From: Methylococcales bacterium
GTDB lineage: Bacteria; Pseudomonadota; Gammaproteobacteria; Methylococcales; Methylomonadaceae
Direction: 5' to 3'
Assembly: GCA_003584895.1 (NCBI GenBank)
Contig: QVQF01000165.1
Span: 1 to 44,527, forward strand
DNA: 44,527 nucleotides
A model generated the notes under the pieces. It made no database searches, was not told the DNA's origin, and was given only the letters and a program-made list of their open reading frames with translations. Both the position numbers and the translations under genes were made by a program. This document shows, piece after piece, positions 18,535 through 26,951 of this stretch; the stretch's first letter is position 1; each line of letters starts with the position of its first letter.

Positions 18535-21135
18535 ATGCCGAGGTTAACGAATATCAACATGGCTCATAATCATCCACCTCTACAAACAGCGACTGATTCA
18601 TTAACAACTGCTGAGTTTAATTTAGATGCCAGCATAGCCCATATCGCTCACTGGTTGCCAGCCCAAGGTCCTATTAAGGATTTTATACATCACAACACCT
18701 TACATGCCTTCCAGCACCATCCCTTTCATGAAGGCGTTGCTATTGCGGCCAAATTATTCGGTGCTCGCAGTTATTTACCGTTATCTGATTACCAAGCCCT
18801 ATACCTAGAAGGACGTATCAACAATGATGCTATTAGCTGGGCGATAGATCATGCCGACTGTAGCGCCGAGCAACAAGAGCAATTACGTAAAACCTTATTC
18901 GAAAAAGATGACATCGGTCATTACCCTCCAGCTTCACTGACGAATCATGGCATACGCAATGCTTGGTTAACTCAGCTTGAGGTGGATCTTAATGCTCTTG
19001 TTCATCCAATCTTGTTTCGCTTACTGAGTAACTATCTTGATCAGGGTATCAGTCGCTGGAGCTTACCTAATGATAAGGAATCATTCTGGGACTGCATAGG
19101 GCGCTTGGCTAGAAACAGCTTAATACCCTTGTATCCACTTAATGAACTGCACGTACAAGACCTATTAATCCAAACACCCGATGAGGTCATTGCCCATTGT
19201 TTGCAAAAAATAGTCGGCGATAGCGCATTCTTCGAACAATATCTCTTAGAAATGTTACTGGCTCATCCGGGTTGGTCAGGCATGGTTGGCGTTATTGAAC
19301 AAAACCCCAAAGCCTTACTGGCTAGACGTGATATTTCGCTTAAACAACTAATCGCCATAGAGTTACTCATGGAGTGGGCGTCTTTACTTAAGAAAAAAGG
19401 CCCGCACTTTGCTTGCATTGCAGAACTTGCCCACCCAGAAGGCACGCCTTTACTCAAAGAAGATGCCCTTAGCCCTAAAGTACCCTTACGCTTAAGAGTT
19501 TGGCATGAAGCCATGGAATGGTCTTTACATAGTGAGTTACTAAGCGCCTTAAAATCGAATAGCTCGCAATCTAGCCCCACAACGCCGACCGCTCAAGCCT
19601 TGTTTTGCATCGATGATAGAGAATGCTCGTTAAGACGCAACCTAGAAGAAGTCTATCCCGAAGTAGAAACTTTTGGTGCAGCCGGATTTTTCGGCATTGA
19701 TTTCTTTTATCAAGGTTTAGATGATGCCTATCCAGTCGCTCAATGTCCCAATATCATCGTTCCTAAACATTTAATTAAAGAATCTGCTGACACAGAACTA
19801 ACGACTAAAACCAGTAAAACACCCCATGGCCATTTTACCGCCCATACTTTATTTAGAGGCTGGTTATATACGCAAACCTTAGGATTGGGCTTTGCCGCTC
19901 GTATGGCTTGGGATGTGTTTAGGCCGGGCGCAAAATTGCCTAATATTCGTTCCTTAAGCGAAATTGATGCCCACTCGCAACTGCATTTACTTCGAGAATC
20001 TGAAGAACTTAATGAAGACGGCCATTTACTGGGCTTTTCGCTAACCGAAATGGCAGATCGTATAGGTGGCTTATTACGCAATATAGGTTTAACTCAACAC
20101 TTTGCACCGATAGTCGTGGTGGTTGCTCATGGTTCTAGCAGCGTTAATAACCCTCATTTTGCCGCTTATGATTGTGGCGCTTGTTCTGGTAAACCCGGCG
20201 CACCGAACGCCAGAGCCTTTGCTTGGATGGCCAATAATGAAGACGTACGCGCCATTCTAAGAGAACGCGGCATCGATATTCCTGACAGCACCCGTTTCAT
20301 AGCGGCTTTGCATAATACCAGCCGTGATGAAATCACTTATTTCGACCCCCATTTATTGGAACAACATCCAGCCACCGGTTTAGTAGAATTTCAAACCGCC
20401 ATGACTATAGCCCTAGAGCGCAATGCCGCAGAACGTTGTCGCTGGTTTGAGCTGGCACCTATTCAACAAAGTAATGCGGTTGCCCATGCTCATGTCAAAG
20501 AGCGCACTATGTCTATCTTTGAACCGCGCCCAGAATACAACCATTCCAACAATCTGTACGCTATCGTAGGCAGACGGCAATTAACGCGTGACTTATTCAT
20601 GGATAGACGTGCCTTTTTGCATTCTTATGATCCCAACACCGATGGCCAAGGCGAAGTCATGGCGCGTATTTTATCGGCGGTCATTCCTGTGTGCGGCGGC
20701 ATTAATTTAGAATATTTATTCTCACGCATCGATAACTCTGTTTATGGAGCGGGTACTAAACTGCCGCACAATGTCATCGGCTTACTGGGCGTTGCCAACG
20801 GTGTCGAAGGTGATTTACGTACCGGCTTGCCACAACAGATGATTGAAGTTCATCAACCCGCACGCTTATTGATTGTGGTCGAACAAACCCATGACATTAT
20901 GGACAAAACCATCGCTAGATTAGGCGAGCTTAAAGAATGGCTAGATAACGAATGGGTTAGGCTAGTCGCCTGTCATCCCGAAAGCCATCAGCAGTTTCTA
21001 TATTCGGCCAAGGGCTGGGAGGCCATTGAGCTTCCCGACGATGCCTTAGTACCGTCTTCAGAGCAATCGGCTAGTATCTTGGCGGGGCAAACTAAAACCA
21101 TACCGGTACATCACCTGACTCGGAGTCTAGCATGA
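18535..21135 (+). CDS. dabA: inorganic carbon transporter subunit DabA (DUF2309)
   Basis: DabA is the cytoplasmic carbonic-anhydrase-like subunit of the DAB system, which captures CO2 as bicarbonate in a one-way, ion-gradient-driven step with the membrane subunit DabB. The 866-residue protein keeps the whole zinc site: Cys358 and Asp360 in FCIDDRE, His532 in VVAHGSSS, and Cys547 in YDCGAC. This matches the Cys/Asp/His/Cys set described for Halothiobacillus DabA, offset by only 7-8 residues. The start is ATG 18535 or ATG 18559 (MAHNHPPL). The stop overlaps the dabB start by four bases (ATGA). In autotrophs DAB feeds carbon fixation; in a methylotroph it might supply carboxylation reactions. 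Confidence 0.94.
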   Translation: MPRLTNINMAHNHPPLQTATDSLTTAEFNLDASIAHIAHWLPAQGPIKDFIHHNTLHAFQHHPFHEGVAIAAKLFGARSYLPLSDYQALYLEGRINNDAISWAIDHADCSAEQQEQLRKTLFEKDDIGHYPPASLTNHGIRNAWLTQLEVDLNALVHPILFRLLSNYLDQGISRWSLPNDKESFWDCIGRLARNSLIPLYPLNELHVQDLLIQTPDEVIAHCLQKIVGDSAFFEQYLLEMLLAHPGWSGMVGVIEQNPKALLARRDISLKQLIAIELLMEWASLLKKKGPHFACIAELAHPEGTPLLKEDALSPKVPLRLRVWHEAMEWSLHSELLSALKSNSSQSSPTTPTAQALFCIDDRECSLRRNLEEVYPEVETFGAAGFFGIDFFYQGLDDAYPVAQCPNIIVPKHLIKESADTELTTKTSKTPHGHFTAHTLFRGWLYTQTLGLGFAARMAWDVFRPGAKLPNIRSLSEIDAHSQLHLLRESEELNEDGHLLGFSLTEMADRIGGLLRNIGLTQHFAPIVVVVAHGSSSVNNPHFAAYDCGACSGKPGAPNARAFAWMANNEDVRAILRERGIDIPDSTRFIAALHNTSRDEITYFDPHLLEQHPATGLVEFQTAMTIALERNAAERCRWFELAPIQQSNAVAHAHVKERTMSIFEPRPEYNHSNNLYAIVGRRQLTRDLFMDRRAFLHSYDPNTDGQGEVMARILSAVIPVCGGINLEYLFSRIDNSVYGAGTKLPHNVIGLLGVANGVEGDLRTGLPQQMIEVHQPARLLIVVEQTHDIMDKTIARLGELKEWLDNEWVRLVACHPESHQQFLYSAKGWEAIELPDDALVPSSEQSASILAGQTKTIPVHHLTRSLA

Positions 21136-23009
21136 ACGGCTTAATTTTAACCAGCTTAGCCTTGCCTTTGCTGGGCTTTATCTTAATTTTCTTATCGGAT
21201 AGCTATGAGAAAAGAATTGCTCGCATTAGTTTTTGGTGTACTCATGCCATGGGCTTAAGTTTAGTCGGCCTATTGTTAACTTGGGCCAGTGCCGGTTTTC
21301 CTAGCCATGAATACGCCTGGTTTACTTTATATGAGACTAGCGACTACCGCTTTCCGATTTTATTTTATTTGGATAAAATCGGCGCGGTGTATCTATTCAG
21401 TGTTTGGGCTATTTTTTCCATTATCGTCAAATATTGCCGAGTCTATTTACACCGCGAAGCAGGCTATCAGCGCTTCTTTATGACCATCTTTAGTTTCGTG
21501 TTTGGGCTGAATATAGTGATCTTGTCTGGCTCTATCGACATACTATTTGCTGGCTGGGAAATTGTCGGCATCTCCTCATTTTTGTTAATCGCTTTTTATA
21601 GACACCGCGTACAACCGGTACGCAATGCCTTACGCGCTTATACGATTTATCGCTTCTGTGATCTAGGCTTATTATTAGGCGCCTGGCTCAGCCATTTGTT
21701 ATTCCATGAAAGCCAACGCTTTAGCCAATTGGCTGAGTTATTTAGCAACCCCGCCTTACCTCCTGCGGGTTACGCGGCGCTTTTATTAGTATCAGCCCTT
21801 ATACTGATTGCGGCCATGGGTAAGTCTGCGCAATTTCCGTTCTGCTTTTGGTTGCCCAGAGCCATGGAAGGCCCAACCCCTTCTAGTGCTATTTTTTATG
21901 GGGCTTTATCGGTGCATTTGGGCGTGTTTTTATTACTGAGAACACTGCCGATCTGGTCATACTATTATTTGCCGCGTTTTATGGTGTTCATCATCGGCTT
22001 ATTGACGGTGATCGTAGCCAGTGTTTCTGAAAAAACCCAGTCCAACATCAAAGGCCAAATCGCTTACGCCTCGATTACTCAGGTTGGCTTTATGTTTATG
22101 GAGTTGGCGCTAGGCTTAGAATCTTTAGTACTGGTACATTTCTTTGGTAATGCCTTTTTACGTTGCTATCAACTACTGGTCTCGCCTTCTATCGTAGTAC
22201 ATTTACTGCGCGTAGAAAGCGCTACCGATGCCGACTTTAACATCAACAAAAGCCCATTATTCCGCTTCTTGCCAGAGTCTTTACGCCACACCGTACCTGA
22301 GGTTTTACAAAATAGCTTGTATGTATTTTCTTTGCAAGAAGGCCAGTTAGAAATGCTAGTGCGTGCGGTATTATGGTCGCCGCTAAAAAGACTAGGTTCA
22401 AGTATTAACCGGATGTCAAGCACCGACAAAGTGCTGTATAGCTTGGCTGGATTTGCCTTGGTTGAAGTGCTGTTACTGACTTTCGGTTTCGATCAAAGCT
22501 ATGTCGCCTTACCACTATCGGCACTCATGGTGCTCATTTCTTTAGGCGCTTTCAGTGAAAAACACAGCCCTTATAAAGTTTGGCATGCCATAGGTGCGAG
22601 TTCTCTTTTAGCCGGCCTTGCCATCTGTTTTTTAAATCCAGAAGCTTGGGCAGATGTGTTGTTATTTGCCAGCGGCATCGTACCAGCTTGGATTTTAGGC
22701 ATCATCGTGCTGTCAAAACTACTCGAAAACGATGTCTTTGCTGATAGACCGTTTACTTATAGAGCCTTTGCAGAAACCCAACCGACACTATCCATATTGT
22801 TATTTGTCAGCTTTTTAGGTTTGGTCGGCTTCCCTATTTCACCCGCGTTCTTAGGTGAAGATTTATTACTGTCCCACGCCAGTAACTTTGGCCCTTGGTT
22901 TGCACTGCCTTTAACCATAACCTTTGTCATTAACGGCATCGCAGCGGCACGGGTTTTTCTACGCTTATGTATGGGCAGACCTACGGAACTTAGAGATAGC
23001 CAGCAATAG
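21132..23009 (+). CDS. dabB: inorganic carbon transporter subunit DabB (NuoL/antiporter-like)
   Basis: A 625-residue polytopic protein of the proton-conducting antiporter family (NuoL/MrpA-like). It carries the key charged positions of that fold: Glu in AGWEIVGISSFLL and Lys in MGKSAQFPFCFWLPRAMEGPTP. It is the membrane partner of DabA and would let protons (or sodium) flow to drive bicarbonate formation. Because no nuo or mrp genes are nearby and it overlaps dabA by four bases, assignment to complex I is unlikely. The hydrophobic segments run through the whole length, with no frameshift. Confidence 0.93.
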   Translation: MNGLILTSLALPLLGFILIFLSDSYEKRIARISFWCTHAMGLSLVGLLLTWASAGFPSHEYAWFTLYETSDYRFPILFYLDKIGAVYLFSVWAIFSIIVKYCRVYLHREAGYQRFFMTIFSFVFGLNIVILSGSIDILFAGWEIVGISSFLLIAFYRHRVQPVRNALRAYTIYRFCDLGLLLGAWLSHLLFHESQRFSQLAELFSNPALPPAGYAALLLVSALILIAAMGKSAQFPFCFWLPRAMEGPTPSSAIFYGALSVHLGVFLLLRTLPIWSYYYLPRFMVFIIGLLTVIVASVSEKTQSNIKGQIAYASITQVGFMFMELALGLESLVLVHFFGNAFLRCYQLLVSPSIVVHLLRVESATDADFNINKSPLFRFLPESLRHTVPEVLQNSLYVFSLQEGQLEMLVRAVLWSPLKRLGSSINRMSSTDKVLYSLAGFALVEVLLLTFGFDQSYVALPLSALMVLISLGAFSEKHSPYKVWHAIGASSLLAGLAICFLNPEAWADVLLFASGIVPAWILGIIVLSKLLENDVFADRPFTYRAFAETQPTLSILLFVSFLGLVGFPISPAFLGEDLLLSHASNFGPWFALPLTITFVINGIAAARVFLRLCMGRPTELRDSQQ

Positions 23010-23028
23010 CTGCATAAATCACCCCCAC

Positions 23029-23063
23029 CTCGACCTATAGCGACTTATTAGTTATAGGTCGAG
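23029..23063 (+). terminator. perfect hairpin after dabB
   Basis: The 11-base arms CTCGACCTATA (23029-23039) and TATAGGTCGAG (23053-23063) have a 13-base loop. It lies 20 bases after the dabB stop and 65 bases before the porin start. There is no clean T-run, so it may reduce rather than end transcription into the porin gene, or protect the dabAB mRNA 3' end. Confidence 0.55.
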
Positions 23064-23127
23064 TTGTCTGCGCTGCTAGCCATTACAACTTTATCTTTTT
23101 CTTCCTAATAACAATAGTGAATAACAC

Positions 23128-24741
23128 ATGAAACTTACCAAATTAACACTGGCTATGCTGACAGCATTAATGGCCAGCGCCTCCTTTGAAGCTGCCGCTA
23201 TCGACCTCTATGTCGATACCACAACCGAACAACTTTTCGCAAAACCTGGCCCTGGTCGCGTGCTGATGGGTTCGTTTGAAAAAACCGGTAGTGCACCTAC
23301 AGCAAACAATGCCATAGCCGCTAGCACTGCAATAGAACTTAAAGCGATACGTGAAGACTTGGCTGTAAAAACTAAGGACTTGGCCGATAAAACCAAAGAA
23401 ATTAAATCACTATCAGAACAAGCGGCCGTAGCCGCTAAACCGGATGCTGTTAAGGTGTCCCTTAAAGACGGTCTTAAATTTGAAACTAACGATGGTAACT
23501 TCACCACTGAAATTCATGGCCGCGTGCAAGTCGATTCTCAAGAAAATGTCAATCAACAATTACATAATTCCTTTTTAACACCGGGAGGCACTCCGGCGGC
23601 ACTAGATAATTCTGTCGGCCTACGTAGAGCCCGCTTGAGCATGGAAGGCACGATTTATAAGAATGCTGATTATAAACTGGAATATGATTTTACCCGTGGC
23701 ACTACTATTGCGGGCGGCATTACTGATGCTTGGGCACGTTATAACTTCTCTAAACCTTTATCGGTAAAAATAGGTTCTTTTAAAGAGCCCTTAACCTTAG
23801 AAGATACCACCAGCGATATTCAAACCTCATTCATCGAACGCAGCATGGCGGTTAATGCCTTTGTTGATAACCTTAATGTCTTTAAAGTCGGTATTGGTGC
23901 TAACTATTCTGCCGAGCGCTGGTTAGTGGCCACAGGATTACAGACTCAAGGGCCAGGTAGCTTTAATAGCACAACATTACTTGACTCACCCAGTGCAAAC
24001 AACCAATCAGCGACCGGCAATACTCAGTGGGAACTGAATGGCAGAATCGCTGGTACGCCTTGGATGGCTAGTCCCACTCAATTGGTACATGTCGGTGGTT
24101 GGGGTTCTTACACCAGCGTAAATAACAACTTAAATGGTAATGGCACTGTTGGTAATGGCGGTGTTGCCTTTGGTTCGGCACTCGGTAGCAATATGGACAG
24201 AACAGCCGTATTAACGACTGGTAATTTATCGTCAACCGCCGTCGGCGGTAATATTGCTACAGCCTATAATCGCTTTGGTGCAGAAACGGCTGTGGTTTTA
24301 GGTCCTTTTTCAGCACAGGCTGAGTTTTTACAAACGAATGTCAGTGGTAATGGCTATAGTAATAATGCCTTGACCGGTTACTATGGGTATATGACTTACT
24401 TCTTAACCGGCGAATCTCGTAATTATGTCACACGTACCGGTGCTTTTGATCGGGTTAAACCTAAGCATAATGTTGATATGAATGGCGGTATGGGTGCTTG
24501 GGAATTACTGGCTGGTTTTGATGAGTTAAACTTACGTAGCGGTGACAAGATCAATGGTGGAGTGGCCGATTTAGGTAAGCTGGGTGTGAACTGGTACTTT
24601 AACCCGCGCATACGCTTAATGACTAACTATGTGCATGTCTTTAATATTAACAGCACCGGTGTTACCAATAATACAACGACGCCCGCTTTTAACAATGCCA
24701 AGCTTGATATGGTAGAGTCACGCGTACAGCTAGACTGGTAG
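23128..24741 (+). CDS. phosphate-selective porin O/P-like outer-membrane porin
   Basis: A 537-residue outer-membrane protein. The signal peptide ends at about Ala24 (AAA-ID). An N-terminal coiled-coil stretch (about 66-100, repeated KxKDLADKTKEIKSL) may trimerise or contact peptidoglycan. The barrel starts near 118 with FTTEIHGRVQVDSQ and LRRARLSMEGTIYKNADYKLEYDF, which is typical of OprP/OprO-like porins, and the protein ends in the aromatic LDW. Substrate is uncertain: phosphate or another anion. It sits just downstream of dabAB, so uptake of an anion such as bicarbonate is an attractive but untested idea. Long Asn/Gly/Thr-rich loops (around 320-420) look variable. Confidence 0.88.
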   Translation: MKLTKLTLAMLTALMASASFEAAAIDLYVDTTTEQLFAKPGPGRVLMGSFEKTGSAPTANNAIAASTAIELKAIREDLAVKTKDLADKTKEIKSLSEQAAVAAKPDAVKVSLKDGLKFETNDGNFTTEIHGRVQVDSQENVNQQLHNSFLTPGGTPAALDNSVGLRRARLSMEGTIYKNADYKLEYDFTRGTTIAGGITDAWARYNFSKPLSVKIGSFKEPLTLEDTTSDIQTSFIERSMAVNAFVDNLNVFKVGIGANYSAERWLVATGLQTQGPGSFNSTTLLDSPSANNQSATGNTQWELNGRIAGTPWMASPTQLVHVGGWGSYTSVNNNLNGNGTVGNGGVAFGSALGSNMDRTAVLTTGNLSSTAVGGNIATAYNRFGAETAVVLGPFSAQAEFLQTNVSGNGYSNNALTGYYGYMTYFLTGESRNYVTRTGAFDRVKPKHNVDMNGGMGAWELLAGFDELNLRSGDKINGGVADLGKLGVNWYFNPRIRLMTNYVHVFNINSTGVTNNTTTPAFNNAKLDMVESRVQLDW

Positions 24742-24785
24742 AATCAAATCTAAAGCTCTAAGGCCACCTACCTTAGCACTGTCAA

Positions 24786-24814
24786 TAATCACGCTAGCAC
24801 GGCTAGCGTGATTA
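24786..24814 (+). terminator. perfect 13-pair hairpin after the porin gene
   Basis: TAATCACGCTAGC (24786-24798), loop ACG, GCTAGCGTGATTA (24802-24814): 13 uninterrupted pairs with a three-base loop, 44 bases after the porin stop. The outer TAAT/ATTA gives A and T runs on the two sides. Very likely a terminator for the dab/porin region. Confidence 0.75.
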
Positions 24815-25183
24815 CTTAAACTCCTAACAGCACTAGCGAGAGCCGTACTCATTTAAGCCCAGCTCTCCATACTTAACTAAGAATCTCTCTAAGCACTCAG
24901 GCCTACGCTAAGACCAGGCCCTCAACTTAAAACACCCGCCTTTCAATGCCCTGTCGTTACGACTGGGCTTACAGGACTGCTAGCTAGAGGGGCATCGTTG
25001 CGACAACCCTTCCTAGCGGAAACTACGCGCTTTCCGACAGCGATGATGGCTTACTGAAGCCTAGCCATCTAACTTTAAAGGCTAAGCTTCGGTGCTGCCA
25101 CTGACTAAAAGCCACCTAGAATTTCAAAATTGGGAACTGAACTTGAGCATAAATCAGTTAGCTAGTCGCACCAAGGAACCTAA
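24815..25183. other. intergenic region, no gene recognised
   Basis: About 370 bases without a convincing gene. It is rich in CTAG-containing words and has weak fold-back potential around 24950-25015, where the stretches with TGTCG and CGACA face each other imperfectly. No RNA family is recognised. Confidence 0.4.
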
Positions 25184-25612
25184 ATGGCGTTATGGGTAAG
25201 CGGAATACCTAAGATAGCCATAAGCCTAGAGTTACTATGGTTGGCAGCACCTCTGCTGACTATCATAATACCTCTGCCAGCTACTATAATACCTACGTTG
25301 GTTGTCATAATACCTCTGCTAGCTACTATAATACCTACGTTGGTTGTTATAATACCTCCGCTAGCTACTATAATACCTACGTTGGTTGTTATAATAGCTA
25401 CGTTGGTTGACATAATACCTCCCCTAGCTACTATAATAGCTACGTTGGTTGACATAATACCTCCCCTAGCTACTATAATACCTACGTTGGCTATAACGAT
25501 ACCTAAGCGTAGTCAAAAAATAGAGGGAAAGAAGTCAACTAGAGAGCGATTAGAGGAGGCTATGTATGAGTTAAGGACAAGTCGCGACCTGCCCCCACAC
25601 GGTGGTTTTTAA
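25184..25612 (+). CDS. doubtful repeat-containing small protein
   Basis: An open frame of 142 codons that runs through the minisatellite. AAGGA about eight bases before the ATG makes a fair ribosome site. The product would be a hydrophobic tract of seven-residue repeats of the type IIPTLVV / IIPPLAT (about 27-106) followed by a charged tail (KRSQKIEGKK ... HGGF). The opposite strand is also open, as expected when a 21-base repeat lacks stops, so the frame may be accidental. A short hairpin CCAC-ACG-GTGG plus five T (25595-25610) ends the frame. No family recognised. Confidence 0.22.
   Translation: MALWVSGIPKIAISLELLWLAAPLLTIIIPLPATIIPTLVVIIPLLATIIPTLVVIIPPLATIIPTLVVIIATLVDIIPPLATIIATLVDIIPPLATIIPTLAITIPKRSQKIEGKKSTRERLEEAMYELRTSRDLPPHGGF
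25264..25494. repeat. 21-bp tandem repeat (minisatellite), about 11 units
   Basis: Eleven contiguous 21-base units start at 25264, 25285, 25306 and so on to 25474. Every unit opens with YATAATA followed by CCT or GCT. Two versions mostly alternate: type A ends in CTAGCTAC, type B ends in TACGTTGGTTGW, giving a 42-base higher-order period. Partly degenerate units flank the array on both sides. Units differ by one to three substitutions, with no length change, which points to recent expansion by slippage or unequal exchange. Confidence 0.9.
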
Positions 25613-25614
25613 TC

Positions 25615-26700
25615 TTAGCTATAAATTACCGCAGGCTGACCTTCGGCGGCAATCAGCTCACCGATCACATAAACAGTTTCACCTAAAGCTGTTAGCGTTG
25701 CTAAAGTTTCAGCTTCATCAACGGCTGCTACACAAACGATCATGCCTATGCCGCAATTAAACGTGGTCAACATATCGGCCAAGGCGACATTGCCTTGCTC
25801 TTGTAGCCAGACAAAAATATCAGGAAAGGCCCATGATGATAGATCAATGGCCGCATTAATGCCTGTGGGCAATACGCGAGGTAGATTTTCGGTTAAACCG
25901 CCACCGGTAATATGCGCGAAAGCATGGACAGGGACTTTTTCTAATAAGGCTAATAAGGATTTAACATAAATTTTAGTCGGCGTTAATAAAGTCTCGCCTA
26001 AAGTCTGACCGTTAAAATCATCACTCAAGGAGCTTTGGCTGTGTTCTATGATCTTACGAACTAAAGAATAACCATTAGAATGCGGGCCAGAAGAAGCAAT
26101 ACCGATCAGCTTATCACCAACGCTGACTTTACTGCCGTCTAGGACTTTAGTTTTTTCGACGATACCCACGCAAAAGCCTGCGAGATCATATTCACCGTCG
26201 GCATACATGCCAGGCATTTCAGCGGTTTCACCACCGACTAAAGCAGCACCTGCTAATTCACAGCCTTGACCTATACCTTCAATCACCGCTGCCGCCGTAT
26301 CAACGTCTAAATGACCGGTGGCGAAATAATCTAAAAAGAATAAGGGCTCTGCACCTTGCACAATAATGTCATTAACGCACATGGCAACTAAATCTATACC
26401 TACGGTATTGTGTATGCCTAAATCGATGGCCAATTTTAACTTAGTACCAACACCATCGGTACCTGAAACCAAAATTGGTTGCTTATAACGATCTAAGGGT
26501 AATTCAAACATTGAACCGAAGCCGCCTAAGCCTGCCATCACGCCTGCGGTTCTTGTTCTTGCGGCAATAGGCTTGATGCGCTCAACTAATTCATTACCTG
26601 CGGCAATATCTACGCCGGCACTTTTATAATTTAAGCTATCTGGTTTTTGTGCGCTCAATGTCTTGGTCTCTTTAAAGTTTAAACTGCTGATATTGTACAA
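25615..26700 (-). CDS. purM: phosphoribosylformylglycinamidine cyclo-ligase
   Basis: PurM closes the imidazole ring of AIR from FGAM with ATP in purine synthesis. The protein has the family blocks [47 protein letters not shown] and [16 protein letters not shown]. The TTG start at 26700 is chosen because GAGGTGAGG lies just ahead of it; it adds about 20 residues over the usual N-terminus. A TTG at 26658 is the alternative and would give a more typical length. purN, the common partner, is absent; downstream is the minisatellite, upstream the palindromic element. Confidence 0.94.
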   Translation of the reverse strand: MYNISSLNFKETKTLSAQKPDSLNYKSAGVDIAAGNELVERIKPIAARTRTAGVMAGLGGFGSMFELPLDRYKQPILVSGTDGVGTKLKLAIDLGIHNTVGIDLVAMCVNDIIVQGAEPLFFLDYFATGHLDVDTAAAVIEGIGQGCELAGAALVGGETAEMPGMYADGEYDLAGFCVGIVEKTKVLDGSKVSVGDKLIGIASSGPHSNGYSLVRKIIEHSQSSLSDDFNGQTLGETLLTPTKIYVKSLLALLEKVPVHAFAHITGGGLTENLPRVLPTGINAAIDLSSWAFPDIFVWLQEQGNVALADMLTTFNCGIGMIVCVAAVDEAETLATLTALGETVYVIGELIAAEGQPAVIYS

Positions 26701-26760
26701 GACCTCACCTCATTTGTCTGGCGTAAGTGTACAAAGGCTGACTATTATCGTTATAGTGGC

Positions 26761-26950
26761 TACTCATTTAAGACGGGACAGTTTAGCTTAATGGTTCACT
26801 TTTAGACAGGGTTCTCCTAAGCGCAGACAAAAGGCGAAGGATTAATGTTTAAGAGTTAAATCTTTCACGCCTTAGTTGCTAGCCTCCTAAGCTTAACCTT
26901 TCGCCCTGAGCCTTTCGTCTGGGCTAAAACTGTCCCACCTTAAATGGGTA
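26761..26950. mobile_element. MITE-like palindromic element of about 190 bp
   Basis: The ends are imperfect inverted repeats: 26761-26787 and the reverse complement of 26923-26950 agree at about 24 of 28 positions, sharing CATTTAAG and GGGACAGTTT. The interior also folds: CAGAC-AAAGGC and GAAGGATTAA near 26824-26844 face TTAACCTTTCGCC and GCCTTTCGTCTG near 26893-26920. No protein is encoded. The element fills the gap between purM and the channel gene and ends one base before the latter's stop codon. No target duplication is obvious. A palindromic extragenic repeat or a double terminator is an alternative reading. Confidence 0.6.
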
Positions 26951-26951
26951 C

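Noticed and set aside
25180-25455. Minus-strand open frame of 91 codons across the minisatellite
   Set aside because: A 21-base repeat without stops is open in several frames by construction; this one lacks the non-repeat tail seen on the other strand.
25264-25494. Could the repeat array be CRISPR?
   Set aside because: The units are contiguous with no unique spacers, are only 21 bases long, and no cas gene is in the window.
25502-25519. Short similarity (about 15 of 18) to 26816-26833 inside the palindromic element
   Set aside because: Too short and A/C-rich to show common origin; no similarity extends on either side.
26705-26713. ATG-AGG-TGA mini-frame just ahead of the purM TTG start
   Set aside because: It coincides with the purine-rich ribosome site; a two-codon frame there is expected by chance.
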